Of a DNA stretch of 64,000 bases, positions 24,587 to 32,785 are shown piece by piece (the stretch's first letter is position 1; each line of letters starts with the position of its first letter). The notes under the pieces were generated by a model. That model did not search any database and was not told where the DNA came from. It saw nothing but the letters and a program-made list of their open reading frames with translations. The stretch lies in assembly GCF_047777955.1 (NCBI RefSeq), contig NZ_CP180537.1:3596001-3660000 (forward strand), in the 5' to 3' direction. Made by a program: the position numbers and the translations under genes. The stretch is from Didemnitutus sp047777955. Lineage in GTDB: Bacteria; Verrucomicrobiota; Verrucomicrobiia; Opitutales; Opitutaceae.

Positions 24587-25246
24587 ATGATTGCCGCCAC
24601 TCAATCGAACCATCCTCTGGCCGGCGTGCTCCCACCGAAGCCGGTCGCCCCGCTCGCCGACGCGAGCGCACGCATGCGGAAAGCCGGCATGCGCATCACG
24701 AAGCCCCGCATCGCGCTGATCGAGGCGCTGGCGCGACGCACCGCCCCGGTGGCGATCGAGACGCTGCATCACGAGCTGAGCACGATCTCGTGCGACCTCG
24801 TCACGGTCTACCGCTGTCTCGCGGCCTTCGAGAAGATCGGCATCGTGCGCCGCAGCTTCCAGCACAATGGCACGAGCATGTATGAGCTCGTGCTCACCGC
24901 GCGGCCGGAGCACTACCACATCGTGTGCAAGGAATGCGGCGCGACCGAGCCGGTGGACTACTTCCCGATCGAGGGCGTGGAGCGCGTGCTGCGCGAGCGC
25001 GGCTATGCGGAGCTGACGCACCTGGTGGAGTTCTTCGGCGTGTGTCCCCGTTGCCAGCAAGCCGCGGCCGGCAACCGCGTCGCCGCCGCCCAAGCCGGGG
25101 AGCCCCCGCCCCGCCGCCGCGGGCCTGAGCCCGGCGGCATCGCCCCCGACGAGCGCGGCCGCCAGCCGCGCTTTTTTGCGGGCGGAGGGCGCGCCCGGCC
25201 AAAAGAAGACCGCCGTCGGTTGCACGCGACGGCGGTCTCGTTTTAA
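24587..25246 (+). CDS. Fur-family metal-responsive regulator, unusual C-terminal extension
   Basis: 219 residues as read. Winged-helix domain (MRKAGMRITKPRIALIEALA, LSTISCDLVTVYRCLAAFEK), then dimerisation domain with PEHYHIVCKECG and the second Cys pair in FFGVCPRCQ, forming the structural zinc site; regulatory-site His residues are present. It could be Fur, Zur or PerR; the sequence does not decide. The normal fold ends near residue 160. The remaining 60 residues are Arg/Pro/Ala-rich and run through the terminator hairpin. A single-base deletion near 25060-25120 would explain this, because the alternative frame stops at 25126-25128. Confidence 0.82.
   Translation: MIAATQSNHPLAGVLPPKPVAPLADASARMRKAGMRITKPRIALIEALARRTAPVAIETLHHELSTISCDLVTVYRCLAAFEKIGIVRRSFQHNGTSMYELVLTARPEHYHIVCKECGATEPVDYFPIEGVERVLRERGYAELTHLVEFFGVCPRCQQAAAGNRVAAAQAGEPPPRRRGPEPGGIAPDERGRQPRFFAGGGRARPKEDRRRLHATAVSF
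25208..25241. terminator. Bidirectional terminator between the Fur-family gene and flagellin
   Basis: Perfect 11-bp stem (gaccgccgtcg / cgacggcggtc, 25208-25237) with an 8-base loop. It is followed by tcgtttt on the plus strand and by ttctttt on the minus strand, so it can end both the Fur-family transcript and the leftward flagellar operon. As currently read, the Fur-family frame runs across it. Confidence 0.8.
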
Positions 25247-25329
25247 CGGCGGGTGTTCTAGTGGCAGGCCCGTCGAAGGGGGCGATCGCGCGAGGGGATG
25301 GGCTCGCGCCGACGACTGAGCGGAAAACG

Positions 25330-26211
25330 TTAACCTTGCTGGAGGAGGCTGAGGACGCTCTTGGGCGTCTGGTTGGCCTGGGCGAGCATCGCCGTGCCGG
25401 ATTGGACGAGGATGCTGTATTTGGCGTATTGGGTGGATTCCTCGGCCACGTCGACGTCGCGGATGCGCGAGATGGCGGCGCCGAGGTTCTCGTATTCGAC
25501 CTGGAGGGTCTTGGCGGCGAGCTCGAGGCGCGACTGGGAGGCACCGAGCGAGGCGCGCTCGGTGGCGACGTCCTGAATGGCGGAGGTGATCTTGCCGATG
25601 GCGTCGGTGTCGGTGACGGAGAGGGCGTAGGCGCCGGACGAGTTCTGGTCGATGATGTCGAGCATGGAGCCGTCGCGGAGGTTGGACTCCGGGATGGTCA
25701 TGTCCTGGCCGACGGCCTGGCCGATGGTGACGGTGAGGCCGGTGGCGTTGGCGCCGAAGAGCGTGATGCCGTTGAAGGCGCCGAGCGGGGTGTCGATGTC
25801 GGCGGTGCCGCCGATCTCGGAGGTGGTGCCGCCGATGGTGGCGCGGAGCTGGTCCTGGAGGGCGTTGAACTCCTCCTGGTAGAGGGCGATGTCGGTCGTG
25901 TTCTTGGTCACGTCCTTCGCGAGGATGGCGAGTTCGGACATGCGCGAGAGGATCTTCGTCATGCCGGACATGAAGCCGTCGGCCGTCTGGACGTAGGAGA
26001 TGGCGTTCTGGACGTTGGTGGTGGCGGCCTTGACGCGGCGGTTCTGGGCGTCGAGTTTCTCGGAGACGGCGAGGCCGGCGGCGTCGTCGGACGGGTTGAC
26101 GATCTTGGAGCCGGAGGAGAGGCGGGTGAGGGAGCGGCCGAGGGCTTCCTGGGAGGCGTTGAGGTTGCGCGCGGCGGCGATGGCTTGGATGTTGGTGTTG
26201 ATGACGCTCAT
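25330..26211 (-). CDS. fliC: Flagellin
   Basis: Filament subunit, 293 residues. The N-terminal D0/D1 region is canonical (MSVINTNIQAIAAARNLNAS, LTRLSSGSKIVNPSDDAAGL) and so is the C-terminal region (ISRIRDVDVAEESTQYAKYS, MLAQANQTPKSVLSLLQ). The central variable domain is short, so the filament surface is minimal. It is the last gene of the flagellar operon, only 18 bases behind csrA. The spacer (cccaaaccaccacccgcc) has neither a Shine-Dalgarno sequence nor the GGA motif that CsrA binds in the classic hag leader. Confidence 0.95.
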   Translation of the reverse strand: MSVINTNIQAIAAARNLNASQEALGRSLTRLSSGSKIVNPSDDAAGLAVSEKLDAQNRRVKAATTNVQNAISYVQTADGFMSGMTKILSRMSELAILAKDVTKNTTDIALYQEEFNALQDQLRATIGGTTSEIGGTADIDTPLGAFNGITLFGANATGLTVTIGQAVGQDMTIPESNLRDGSMLDIIDQNSSGAYALSVTDTDAIGKITSAIQDVATERASLGASQSRLELAAKTLQVEYENLGAAISRIRDVDVAEESTQYAKYSILVQSGTAMLAQANQTPKSVLSLLQQG

Positions 26212-26229
26212 GGCGGGTGGTGGTTTGGG

Positions 26230-26571
26230 TTAAGCCGCGTTGGCCTTGACCGCGGGTTTCGCGGGCGCAGCGGGGGCGGGTTGTTTGCCACCATCCATGG
26301 CGGACGACTGAACGGGACCGGCATCCTTGGTCCGGTTGATCTTGGGAAGCGAGGGAAGCGCGGGCGCGCCGGCGGGGCCGTGCGCGGGCTTGAAGACGGC
26401 GGCCTGGTTGGTCGCGGCAATGGCGGTCTGCACTTCCTTGCGGAAAATGGGGACCTCGCGCGGGGCGATGATGCCGATCTTCACGACATCGCCGTCGATC
26501 CGGTTGATGCGGATCTCGATGCCGTCGCCGATGACGATCGCCTCGTTGGTTTTTCGGGAGAGGACGAGCAT
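26230..26571 (-). CDS. csrA: Carbon storage regulator CsrA with extended tail
   Basis: RNA-binding translational regulator, 113 residues from ATG 26571. The core is standard: MLVLSRKTNEAIVIGDGIEI, then INRIDGDVVKIGIIAPREVP and IFRKEVQTAI, including the RNA-contact Arg in PREVP. CsrA is usually 60-75 residues; here a Pro/Ala/Lys-rich tail of about 45 residues follows. The start has a good ribosome-binding site (tgaggaaa), which itself contains a GGA. It sits between fliW and flagellin, the setting of the FliW-CsrA-flagellin partner switch, where FliW titrates CsrA and flagellin titrates FliW. Confidence 0.92.
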   Translation of the reverse strand: MLVLSRKTNEAIVIGDGIEIRINRIDGDVVKIGIIAPREVPIFRKEVQTAIAATNQAAVFKPAHGPAGAPALPSLPKINRTKDAGPVQSSAMDGGKQPAPAAPAKPAVKANAA

Positions 26572-26581
26572 GGGAGTTTCC

Positions 26582-27046
26582 TCAGGCCGTGGCGGCGGTG
26601 GCGACGGGGGTGCTCTCGACGAGCGGGTGGTGCGCGGAGTAGCGCGAGTAGTTGGAGATGACGAGCTGGCGGCCGACGCGGGTGCGGCGGTTGACGAGGA
26701 TCGGGCCGATGAGGTTGACCTTCGCCTCAAGCGGGCGCTGCTGCTCGAGCGTGACGATGTTGAGCACCATCGCCTCGGAGCTGTCGCGGAGCTCGAGCTG
26801 GGCGGCGTCGTCGTCGAAGACCTCGGGCACGTAGTCGGCGATGAGGCCGGCGGGCTCGATGACGACGAAGTGGACGGAGTCGGTGCCGTTGCTGAGCTTC
26901 ATCCAGAGGAACGGCAGGTGGTCGGGCTGGTAAAGGAGCTCGGCCTGGGTGTAGTCGCGGAAACCGATGATGCCCTGGGGGAGGGTGAAGCGGTTGGCGA
27001 GCGGCTGGTCGAATTCGGCGGCGGGCGTTTCGAGGAGGACTTTCAT
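26582..27046 (-). CDS. fliW: Flagellar assembly factor FliW
   Basis: 154 residues. FTLPQGIIGFRDYTQAELLY, FLWMKLSNGTDSVHFVVIEP and LNIVTLEQQRPLEAKVNLIG with NRRTRVGRQLVISNYSRYSA match FliW end to end. FliW binds flagellin and, when free, antagonises CsrA allosterically. It lies 10 bases upstream of csrA and 21 bases downstream of flgL, so hook-junction completion and flagellin translation control are encoded in one transcript. Confidence 0.93.
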   Translation of the reverse strand: MKVLLETPAAEFDQPLANRFTLPQGIIGFRDYTQAELLYQPDHLPFLWMKLSNGTDSVHFVVIEPAGLIADYVPEVFDDDAAQLELRDSSEAMVLNIVTLEQQRPLEAKVNLIGPILVNRRTRVGRQLVISNYSRYSAHHPLVESTPVATAATA

Positions 27047-27067
27047 GGGGGCGGGAGGGCGGACGGT

Positions 27068-27964
27068 TTACTTGAGATAATCGAGGAGCGAGAGGCGCAT
27101 GATGTTCGACGCGGACTGGAGCGCGGCCTGATACGCCACCTGCGTCTGGTTGAGTTTGACGATGGCGGACGGCAGGTCGCCGTCGGCTTCGGCGGAGACG
27201 AGTTTCTCGAGATTGTCGGCGCGCTCCTTCTGCTGGGTCTGGTTGACCTCGATGCGCATCTGCACGGCGCCGTGCTCGGAGAGCGCGTTGACGAGCACGT
27301 CCTCGCTGGCGAGCAGGTTCGTCTGGGTGGACTGGACGGCGCTGGCGTCGCCGGCGCGCAGCGCGTCGCGCAGCGAGACCAGGTGGTTGATGAAGTCGCC
27401 GAGGCCGGTGTTGGTGGCGCCGGCGGTGCCGGGCGCGACGCTCGAGGACTCGGAGAGCGCGACCTGGGACTGGGTGGTGTTGCCGGCGTAGGCGACGGCG
27501 GTGACGTCGCCGCTGGCGTCGCGGGTGGCGACGAACGGCGCGGTGTCGACGGCGGTGCCGGCGTAGATGTAGTCGTTGCGAAACTTGGTGTTGCCGAGCT
27601 GGACGGCCTGCTCGATCAGCTGGTTGATCTCGGAGGCGTAGGCGTTGAGCGACTCGGGCGAGATGGCGCCGGCGCCGAGGGTGCCGATCTCGGTGGCACG
27701 GTCGGAGAGTTTCTTGATCTGCTGCAGGCCGGAGTAGGACGCCTGGCTGACTTCGAGGGCGCGTTCGGCGTTGCGCTGGAACTGCTCGATGGAGCGGCGC
27801 TCGCTCTCGAGGTTGATGACGCGGCTGACCGCGGCGGGATCGTCCTCGGGGTTGGTGATGCGCTGGCCGGTCGCGACCTGCGACTGCAACCGCGCCTGCT
27901 GCGATCCGAGGTTCTGGATCTGGCGGACGATGTTGTCGGAGACGGTGCTGGAGGCGATGCGCAT
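27068..27964 (-). CDS. flgL: Flagellar hook-associated protein 3
   Basis: Hook-filament junction protein, 298 residues. N-terminus MRIASSTVSDNIVRQIQNLG, then SQVATGQRITNPEDDPAAVS, and C-terminus KLNQTQVAYQAALQSASNIM with LLDYLK, the flagellin-like ends used in coiled-coil packing. Follows flgK by 18 bases. Nothing unusual in length or motifs. Confidence 0.93.
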   Translation of the reverse strand: MRIASSTVSDNIVRQIQNLGSQQARLQSQVATGQRITNPEDDPAAVSRVINLESERRSIEQFQRNAERALEVSQASYSGLQQIKKLSDRATEIGTLGAGAISPESLNAYASEINQLIEQAVQLGNTKFRNDYIYAGTAVDTAPFVATRDASGDVTAVAYAGNTTQSQVALSESSSVAPGTAGATNTGLGDFINHLVSLRDALRAGDASAVQSTQTNLLASEDVLVNALSEHGAVQMRIEVNQTQQKERADNLEKLVSAEADGDLPSAIVKLNQTQVAYQAALQSASNIMRLSLLDYLK

Positions 27965-27982
27965 GGCGGGGAGTCAGCCGGG

Positions 27983-29398
27983 TTAGTTGCCGAGGCGGTT
28001 GACGACGGTGTCGAGCAGCTCGTCGACGACGGAGAAGACGCGCGAGGAGGCCTGGAACGCGCGCTGGAAGCGCACGAGGTCGGCCATCTCCTCGTCGAGG
28101 GAGACGCCGCTGACGCTGTCGCGCTGCGACTTCACGAGGTTGGAGATGTTGGTCTGGTCCTCGACGCGGGAGTTGGCGCTGGCGAGGGCCTGGCCGAGGT
28201 TGGAGACGGAGCGGGAGAAGAACTGGCCGAGCGTGCCATCGATGGCATCGCCGCTGCCGGTGGAGAACTGCTGGCTGGCGAGGGCGGCGACGGCGAGGGC
28301 GATGGAGTTGTCGCCCGCGGCGCCGGTGCCGGCGCGGAGGTTGCTGGCGGTGAGGCCCGACGCAACGGCGATCGTGCCGGCGGTCGTGCCCGCGGCGGCG
28401 AAGAAGTCGCCGCCGGGGATCGCACTCGGGTTGTAGGCGGCGTTGACGGAGGTGACGAGCTGCTGCGCCATCGCGTCGAGGCTGTCGCGCAGGTCCTGCA
28501 CGGCGCCGTTGCGGGCGTTGAGCTCGCCGTAGATCCGGCCGGAGGAGAAGGCGAGCGGGGTGGCCGCGGCGCCGCCGGTGATGTCGGTGCCGTTGAACGC
28601 CACGGCGCCGAGCACGTCGGCCTTGTCGACGAGGACGACGTCGGTATTCGCGGCGTCCTTCATCACGACCTGGATCTGGCCGTCGGTGCTGTTGCGGACC
28701 TCGACGGGCAGCTTGGTGGCGAGTTCCTCGAGCTTGGCCTGGCGCTGGTCGCGCAGGTCGATGGCGGTGCCGGGGGCGCCGACTTCGATGCGGCCGATCT
28801 GGGCGTTGAGGTCGGCGATGGTGGTGAGCAGGCGGTTGACGTCGTCGACGTCGGTGGCGATCGAGGTGTCGACGTCGGACTGGACCTGGGCGAGGCGCGC
28901 GTCGGTCTGCTGGAAGCGGTCGGTGAGGATGGCGGCCTTTTGCAGGAGGGTCTGGCGCTCGCCGATGTCGGTCGGGCTGGAGGCGACGCTCTGGAAGGCG
29001 CTGAAGAAATCGTCGAGGGCGGCGGCGAGGCCGCCGGTGGAGGCGTTGGAGCCGGCGGCGGTGGCGGAGGCGGAGCGGTCGATGCTCTGGCCGAGGCCGG
29101 CCTGGGCGCGGCCGAGGATGTCCTGCTCGGCCTCGAACCCGGCCTTGAGCGCGGTCTCGCGCATCACCTGGCGGTCGAGCAGCGAGTCGCGGAGCTGCTG
29201 CACGGAGAGGGCCTCGAGGCCGAGGCTCTGCGCGCCGTCGGCGGTGACGACCGTGCCGCGATCGCCGTAGATCACGCGCTGGCGCGCGTAGGAGGTGTTG
29301 TTGACGTTCGCGAGGTTCTTGCCGGCGACCTCAATGGCGCGGCTGTGCGCGTTGAGCGCCTTGACCGAGGAACCGAGGGTGGAAAACAGGCCGGACAT
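27983..29398 (-). CDS. flgK: Flagellar hook-associated protein 1
   Basis: First hook-filament junction protein, 471 residues from ATG 29398. MSGLFSTLGSSVKALNAHSR and KNLANVNNTSYARQRVIYGD form the conserved rod/hook N-terminal motif; the C-terminus VSGVSLDEEMADLVRFQRAF with VFSVVDELLDTVVNRLG is characteristic. The start was set by family alignment; the open frame extends another 170 codons into the antisense of flgN. 23 bases after flgN, its likely export chaperone. Confidence 0.94.
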   Translation of the reverse strand: MSGLFSTLGSSVKALNAHSRAIEVAGKNLANVNNTSYARQRVIYGDRGTVVTADGAQSLGLEALSVQQLRDSLLDRQVMRETALKAGFEAEQDILGRAQAGLGQSIDRSASATAAGSNASTGGLAAALDDFFSAFQSVASSPTDIGERQTLLQKAAILTDRFQQTDARLAQVQSDVDTSIATDVDDVNRLLTTIADLNAQIGRIEVGAPGTAIDLRDQRQAKLEELATKLPVEVRNSTDGQIQVVMKDAANTDVVLVDKADVLGAVAFNGTDITGGAAATPLAFSSGRIYGELNARNGAVQDLRDSLDAMAQQLVTSVNAAYNPSAIPGGDFFAAAGTTAGTIAVASGLTASNLRAGTGAAGDNSIALAVAALASQQFSTGSGDAIDGTLGQFFSRSVSNLGQALASANSRVEDQTNISNLVKSQRDSVSGVSLDEEMADLVRFQRAFQASSRVFSVVDELLDTVVNRLGN

Positions 29399-29421
29399 GT
29401 GCGCGAGGGATCGAGGATTGG

Positions 29422-29919
29422 TCAGCCCGCGACCTTGAAGGCCGGTTCGGGGCGGACGCCGCTGAGGGAGACGCGGCCGGTGGGCGCGTAGGTCTGGGTG
29501 AAGGCGTCGGGGCGGAGCTGGCGGAGCAGCTCCTGCTGCGCCTCGACGGTGCGGGCGAGCAGGGAGTGGTTGTGGCGGGAGACGCGGCGGACGCGGTGGA
29601 TGAGGACGTTGATCTCGGAGATCAGCGCCTCGAGGAGCGGGCGGACGTCGAGGGCGAAGTGCGGGAGGAGGGCGCGGAGGGTGGCGGTGGGCAGCTCGTT
29701 GTTCTCGATGGCGAAGGCGGCGACGAAGGCCTCGCGGTTGCGGCGGGCCTCGTGGAGCTGGCGGACCTGCGTCTCGATCTCGCCGCTGAGGCGGAGGACG
29801 GCGTCGGGGTTGCGGGCGAAGAGGTAGCGTTGCTGCTCCTCGAAGAGGTGCAGGAGGCCGCCGTAGTCGGCGATTTCCTGGCGGAGGGCGTCCGCGACGA
29901 TTTTCCACTCGGAATTCAT
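29422..29919 (-). CDS. flgN: Flagellar export chaperone FlgN
   Basis: 165 residues, almost entirely helical, with the FlgN-like pattern WKIVADALRQEIADYGGLLH, LFEEQQRYLFARNPDAVLRL and a C-terminal tail that could bind FlgK/FlgL. FlgN proteins are weakly conserved, so the call leans on position: directly between flgJ and flgK in a flagellar operon. It should keep the hook-associated proteins soluble before secretion. Confidence 0.8.
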   Translation of the reverse strand: MNSEWKIVADALRQEIADYGGLLHLFEEQQRYLFARNPDAVLRLSGEIETQVRQLHEARRNREAFVAAFAIENNELPTATLRALLPHFALDVRPLLEALISEINVLIHRVRRVSRHNHSLLARTVEAQQELLRQLRPDAFTQTYAPTGRVSLSGVRPEPAFKVAG

Positions 29920-29922
29920 GGC

Positions 29923-30258
29923 TCAGGAGGCCGGGTCGGAGGCGGCCGACGCGGAACGGGGGGTGAGTTGGTGTTCGAGGGCGCGGCCGAGGCCGAGGCC
30001 GCCCGCGGACGAAAGCTGGTTGGAGAGGACGTCGGTGAGGAGGTAGCCGTAGACGTTGCCGGAGGCGCCGCCGTCCTTGCCGCCCATGATGCTGCCGACG
30101 CTTTCCTGGAGGAACTGGCGGAGGAGGATGGCCTCGAACTGGCCGGCGACGGCCTTGACCTGCTCGCTCTGGGGGAGGCTCTGCAGCTTGCCCGGGCTCG
30201 ACATCAGGCTGGCGACCTGGGCGGCGGAGGGATGGGAGGTGACGGAGGCGACGTTCAT
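29923..30258 (-). CDS. flgJ: Rod-binding protein (FlgJ N-terminal domain only)
   Basis: 111 residues with the rod-binding domain: QVKAVAGQFEAILLRQFLQE and NVYGYLLTDVLSNQLSSAGG. The muramidase/glucosaminidase domain of enterobacterial FlgJ is missing, as in many non-enteric bacteria, so a separate peptidoglycan hydrolase must open the wall for rod growth. Lies 3 bases from both flgI and flgN, fully within the operon. Confidence 0.88.
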   Translation of the reverse strand: MNVASVTSHPSAAQVASLMSSPGKLQSLPQSEQVKAVAGQFEAILLRQFLQESVGSIMGGKDGGASGNVYGYLLTDVLSNQLSSAGGLGLGRALEHQLTPRSASAASDPAS

Positions 30259-30261
30259 GGC

Positions 30262-31392
30262 TCAGTTGATCACGAGTTCGGCCTGGAGGGCGCCGGAGCG
30301 CTTGAGCGATTGGAAGATGGCCATCATGTCGCGGGTGGAGACGCCGAGGGAGTTCAGCGCGGCGGCGAGGCGCTCGACGGTGGGCGGCTCGTTGAGGACG
30401 GTGAAGCCGCCCTTGGTCTCGTTCACGGCGGTCTGCGTGCTCTGCACGGTCTGGGTCGTGCCGCCGCTGAACGCGCCAGGCTGCGAGACGCCCTGGTTGT
30501 TCGTGACGGTGATGGTGAGCGCGCCGTGCGCGATGGCGACGTGGGAGATGCGGACGGTGGAGGTGGCGACGATGGTGCCGGTGCGCTCGTTGATGACGAT
30601 GCGCGCGAGCGTGTCGGGCTGGACCTCGATCGTGCCGAGGTCGGCGAGGAAGGCGACGTCGCGGCTGCGATACTCGGCGGGGATGCCGATCTGCACGGTG
30701 GCGGCGTCGGTGGCGATGGCGCGCGACTCGGGCCAGCGGGCGTTGATGGCGTCGGCCATGCGCGCGGCGGAGGTGAAATCGGGGTTGTGGAGCAGGAGGC
30801 GCAGCTTCTGATCCTGCACGAACTGGGCGGGAATCTCGCGCTCGACGATGGCGCCGTTGGAGATCGTGCCGACCGTCGGGTGGTTCTTCTGCACGGTGGC
30901 GCCGCCCGCGCCGCCCGCGCCGCCGAAGAAGCCGCCGATGGCGACCGGGCCCTGGGCGACAGCGTAGACGCGGCCGTCGGCGCCGATGAGGGGCGCCTGG
31001 AGGAGGACGCCGCCCTGGAGGGTCTTGGCGTCGCCCATGGAGGAGACCGTCACGTCGATGCGCGCGCCGGGCTTCATGAAGGCGGCGATGTCGGCGGTGA
31101 TCATGACCGCGGCGATGTTCTTCGACTTGATGTCGGTCGCCGCGACCGAGAGGCCGTAGCGCTGCAGGGTGTTCGAGACGGCGCGGAGGGTGGAGAGGGC
31201 GTTGGAGTCGCCCTCGCCGGCGAGGCCGACGACGAGGCCGTAGCCGACGAGCTGGTTGTCGCGGCCGCCCTCGACGAGGGTGAGGTCCTTGACGCGCGCG
31301 GCGTGGGAGACGGTGGCGACGACGAAGACCGCCAGGGCGCAGCCAGCCGCGCGGCGGAAGAGGGAGGGAAAGGTGCGTCGTGCTGTGTTCAT
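30262..31392 (-). CDS. flgI: Flagellar P-ring protein
   Basis: 376 residues with a signal peptide (GCALAVFVVATVSHA). Mature start RVKDLTLVEGGRDNQLVGYG is the hallmark of FlgI, and the rest (LSTLRAVSNTLQRYGLSVAA, SSMGDAKTLQGGVLLQAPL, INERTGTIVATSTVRISHVA) matches. Forms the periplasmic P ring around the rod. Its presence with flgH shows the organism has a Gram-negative-type flagellar bushing. Confidence 0.95.
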   Translation of the reverse strand: MNTARRTFPSLFRRAAGCALAVFVVATVSHAARVKDLTLVEGGRDNQLVGYGLVVGLAGEGDSNALSTLRAVSNTLQRYGLSVAATDIKSKNIAAVMITADIAAFMKPGARIDVTVSSMGDAKTLQGGVLLQAPLIGADGRVYAVAQGPVAIGGFFGGAGGAGGATVQKNHPTVGTISNGAIVEREIPAQFVQDQKLRLLLHNPDFTSAARMADAINARWPESRAIATDAATVQIGIPAEYRSRDVAFLADLGTIEVQPDTLARIVINERTGTIVATSTVRISHVAIAHGALTITVTNNQGVSQPGAFSGGTTQTVQSTQTAVNETKGGFTVLNEPPTVERLAAALNSLGVSTRDMMAIFQSLKRSGALQAELVIN

Positions 31393-31432
31393 CCGTGATC
31401 CTCGGTGGACCGAAAGGGCAGTTTACATCGCG

Positions 31433-32098
31433 TCAGAACGGGCGGAGTTTTTCGTAGAGCTTGGAGAGCCAGCCGCGCTTCTGGGCGTCGGTGAGCGCGC
31501 CTTCGGTGACGAACTCGACGCGGGCGTCGGCGATGTTGGAGGAGAAGACGGTGTTGTCGGCGGCGATGTCGTCCGGGCGCACGAGGCCGTGGAGGACGAC
31601 GTATTGGGTCTCGCCGGAGAAGGTGACGACGCGCACGCCCTCGATCACGAGGTTGCCGTTGGGCATGACGTCGGTGACGAGCACGGCGGCGCGGCTGCTG
31701 AGCGACTGGTTGTTCACCGTCTGGCCGCCGCCGGAGTAGTCGCCCTTGCCGGTGATGTTGGTGGCGGGGAGCTCGCCGTTGTGGGTGCCGAGCTTGCTGG
31801 CGGCGACGGAGAACATGAACTGGCTGACGGCGTCCTCGATGGCGGACTTGCGGGTGGAGGACTTGCTCTGCGTGTTGGTGGCGGCGACGCTCTCGATCAC
31901 GACGATGGTGAGGATGTCGCCGGAGCGGGAGGCCTTGCGGTCGGCGAACATGCCGCGATTGCCCGCCTCGGCCGTCCAGAGCGAGGCCGCGTCCGCGCCG
32001 GCGCTGCCGAACGCGAGGAGCGCGATCAGGGCGGCGGCGCCGAGTCCGGACGGGCCGGCGGCGCGGAGCTCAGAAGCGGACTTGGACGCGGTTTTCAT
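31433..32098 (-). CDS. flgH: Flagellar L-ring protein, no lipobox
   Basis: 221 residues. RMFADRKASRSGDILTIVV-type core (here NRGMFADRKASRSGDILTIV), LPATNITGKGDYSGGGQTVN, VTDVMPNGNLVIEGVRVV and VRPDDIAADNTVFSSNIADA are diagnostic for FlgH. Enterobacterial FlgH is a lipoprotein; here the signal region ends ALLAFGSAGADAASLW with no cysteine, implying cleavage by signal peptidase I or a different anchoring mode. Its 5' end overlaps flgA by 29 bases. Confidence 0.93.
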   Translation of the reverse strand: MKTASKSASELRAAGPSGLGAAALIALLAFGSAGADAASLWTAEAGNRGMFADRKASRSGDILTIVVIESVAATNTQSKSSTRKSAIEDAVSQFMFSVAASKLGTHNGELPATNITGKGDYSGGGQTVNNQSLSSRAAVLVTDVMPNGNLVIEGVRVVTFSGETQYVVLHGLVRPDDIAADNTVFSSNIADARVEFVTEGALTDAQKRGWLSKLYEKLRPF

Positions 32099-32780
32099 CG
32101 ATGACGAACGCGGAGAAATCTTTCTTCGAATCGAGATTGCGGACGGTCACGACCTCGCCTTGGGCGCCGTTCTGCATGGCGAGGGCCTTCATCGTGACGA
32201 CGAGCATGCCGTCGGCGGCCGAGACCTCGACCATCTCGCCCTTCTTGACGAGGGGGCGGCGGGCGATGTCGCGCCAGGTGAGGAGGCGGCCGGCCTGGAC
32301 GCCGCGGACGAAATTGAAGGAGCGGTCGCCGACCGCGGCCGGCAGCGCGTCGCGCTCGCGGAGCAGGTCGACGCGGCGGGTTTCGAGCTGGGAGGCGTCG
32401 AAGGGCGTGTTGGTGGTGAGCGGCTGGCGGGCGACCCAGGCGTCGCGCCAGAGCGCGGCGCGGAGCGTGAGCGTGGTCTCGCCGAGGGGCTGGCCGTCGG
32501 CGAGGATGCGGCAGCGCAGCAGCAGGGCGGAGGCGGCGACGGAGGGATACTCGGTGATCTGCACCTGCCAATCGCGGGCGACGCGCTCGGGCGGGGTCCA
32601 GGGGCGGAGGAACTCGAGCTGGAGGTCGCCCTCGAGGTTGAAATGGGTGACGAGATCGCGCGTGAGCAGGGCGGCGAAGGCTTCCTGGGCGAGCGGCGCG
32701 GCGACGGGGGCGTCGGCGGGAGCCTCGGCGCGGAGCGCGACGGCGAGGAGGAGCGAGAGGACGGCGGCGAGGTGACGCAT
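32070..32780 (-). CDS. flgA: Flagellar P-ring assembly chaperone FlgA
   Basis: 236 residues with a signal peptide (LAAVLSLLLAVALRAEA). C-terminal SAF-type domain: RLLTWRDIARRPLVKKGEMV and EVVTVRNLDSKKDFSAFVID, as in FlgA. It chaperones P-ring assembly in the periplasm. The N-terminal part is divergent, as usual for this protein. It overlaps flgH by 29 bases and starts 5 bases after flgG ends, so coupling is tight. Confidence 0.88.
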   Translation of the reverse strand: MRHLAAVLSLLLAVALRAEAPADAPVAAPLAQEAFAALLTRDLVTHFNLEGDLQLEFLRPWTPPERVARDWQVQITEYPSVAASALLLRCRILADGQPLGETTLTLRAALWRDAWVARQPLTTNTPFDASQLETRRVDLLRERDALPAAVGDRSFNFVRGVQAGRLLTWRDIARRPLVKKGEMVEVSAADGMLVVTMKALAMQNGAQGEVVTVRNLDSKKDFSAFVIDENRVQVRF

Positions 32781-32785
32781 GGCGG

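Noticed and set aside
26327..29491. 1054-residue plus-strand frame across csrA, fliW, flgL and flgK
   Set aside because: Spans four well-identified minus-strand genes; product is low-complexity and lacks any motif.
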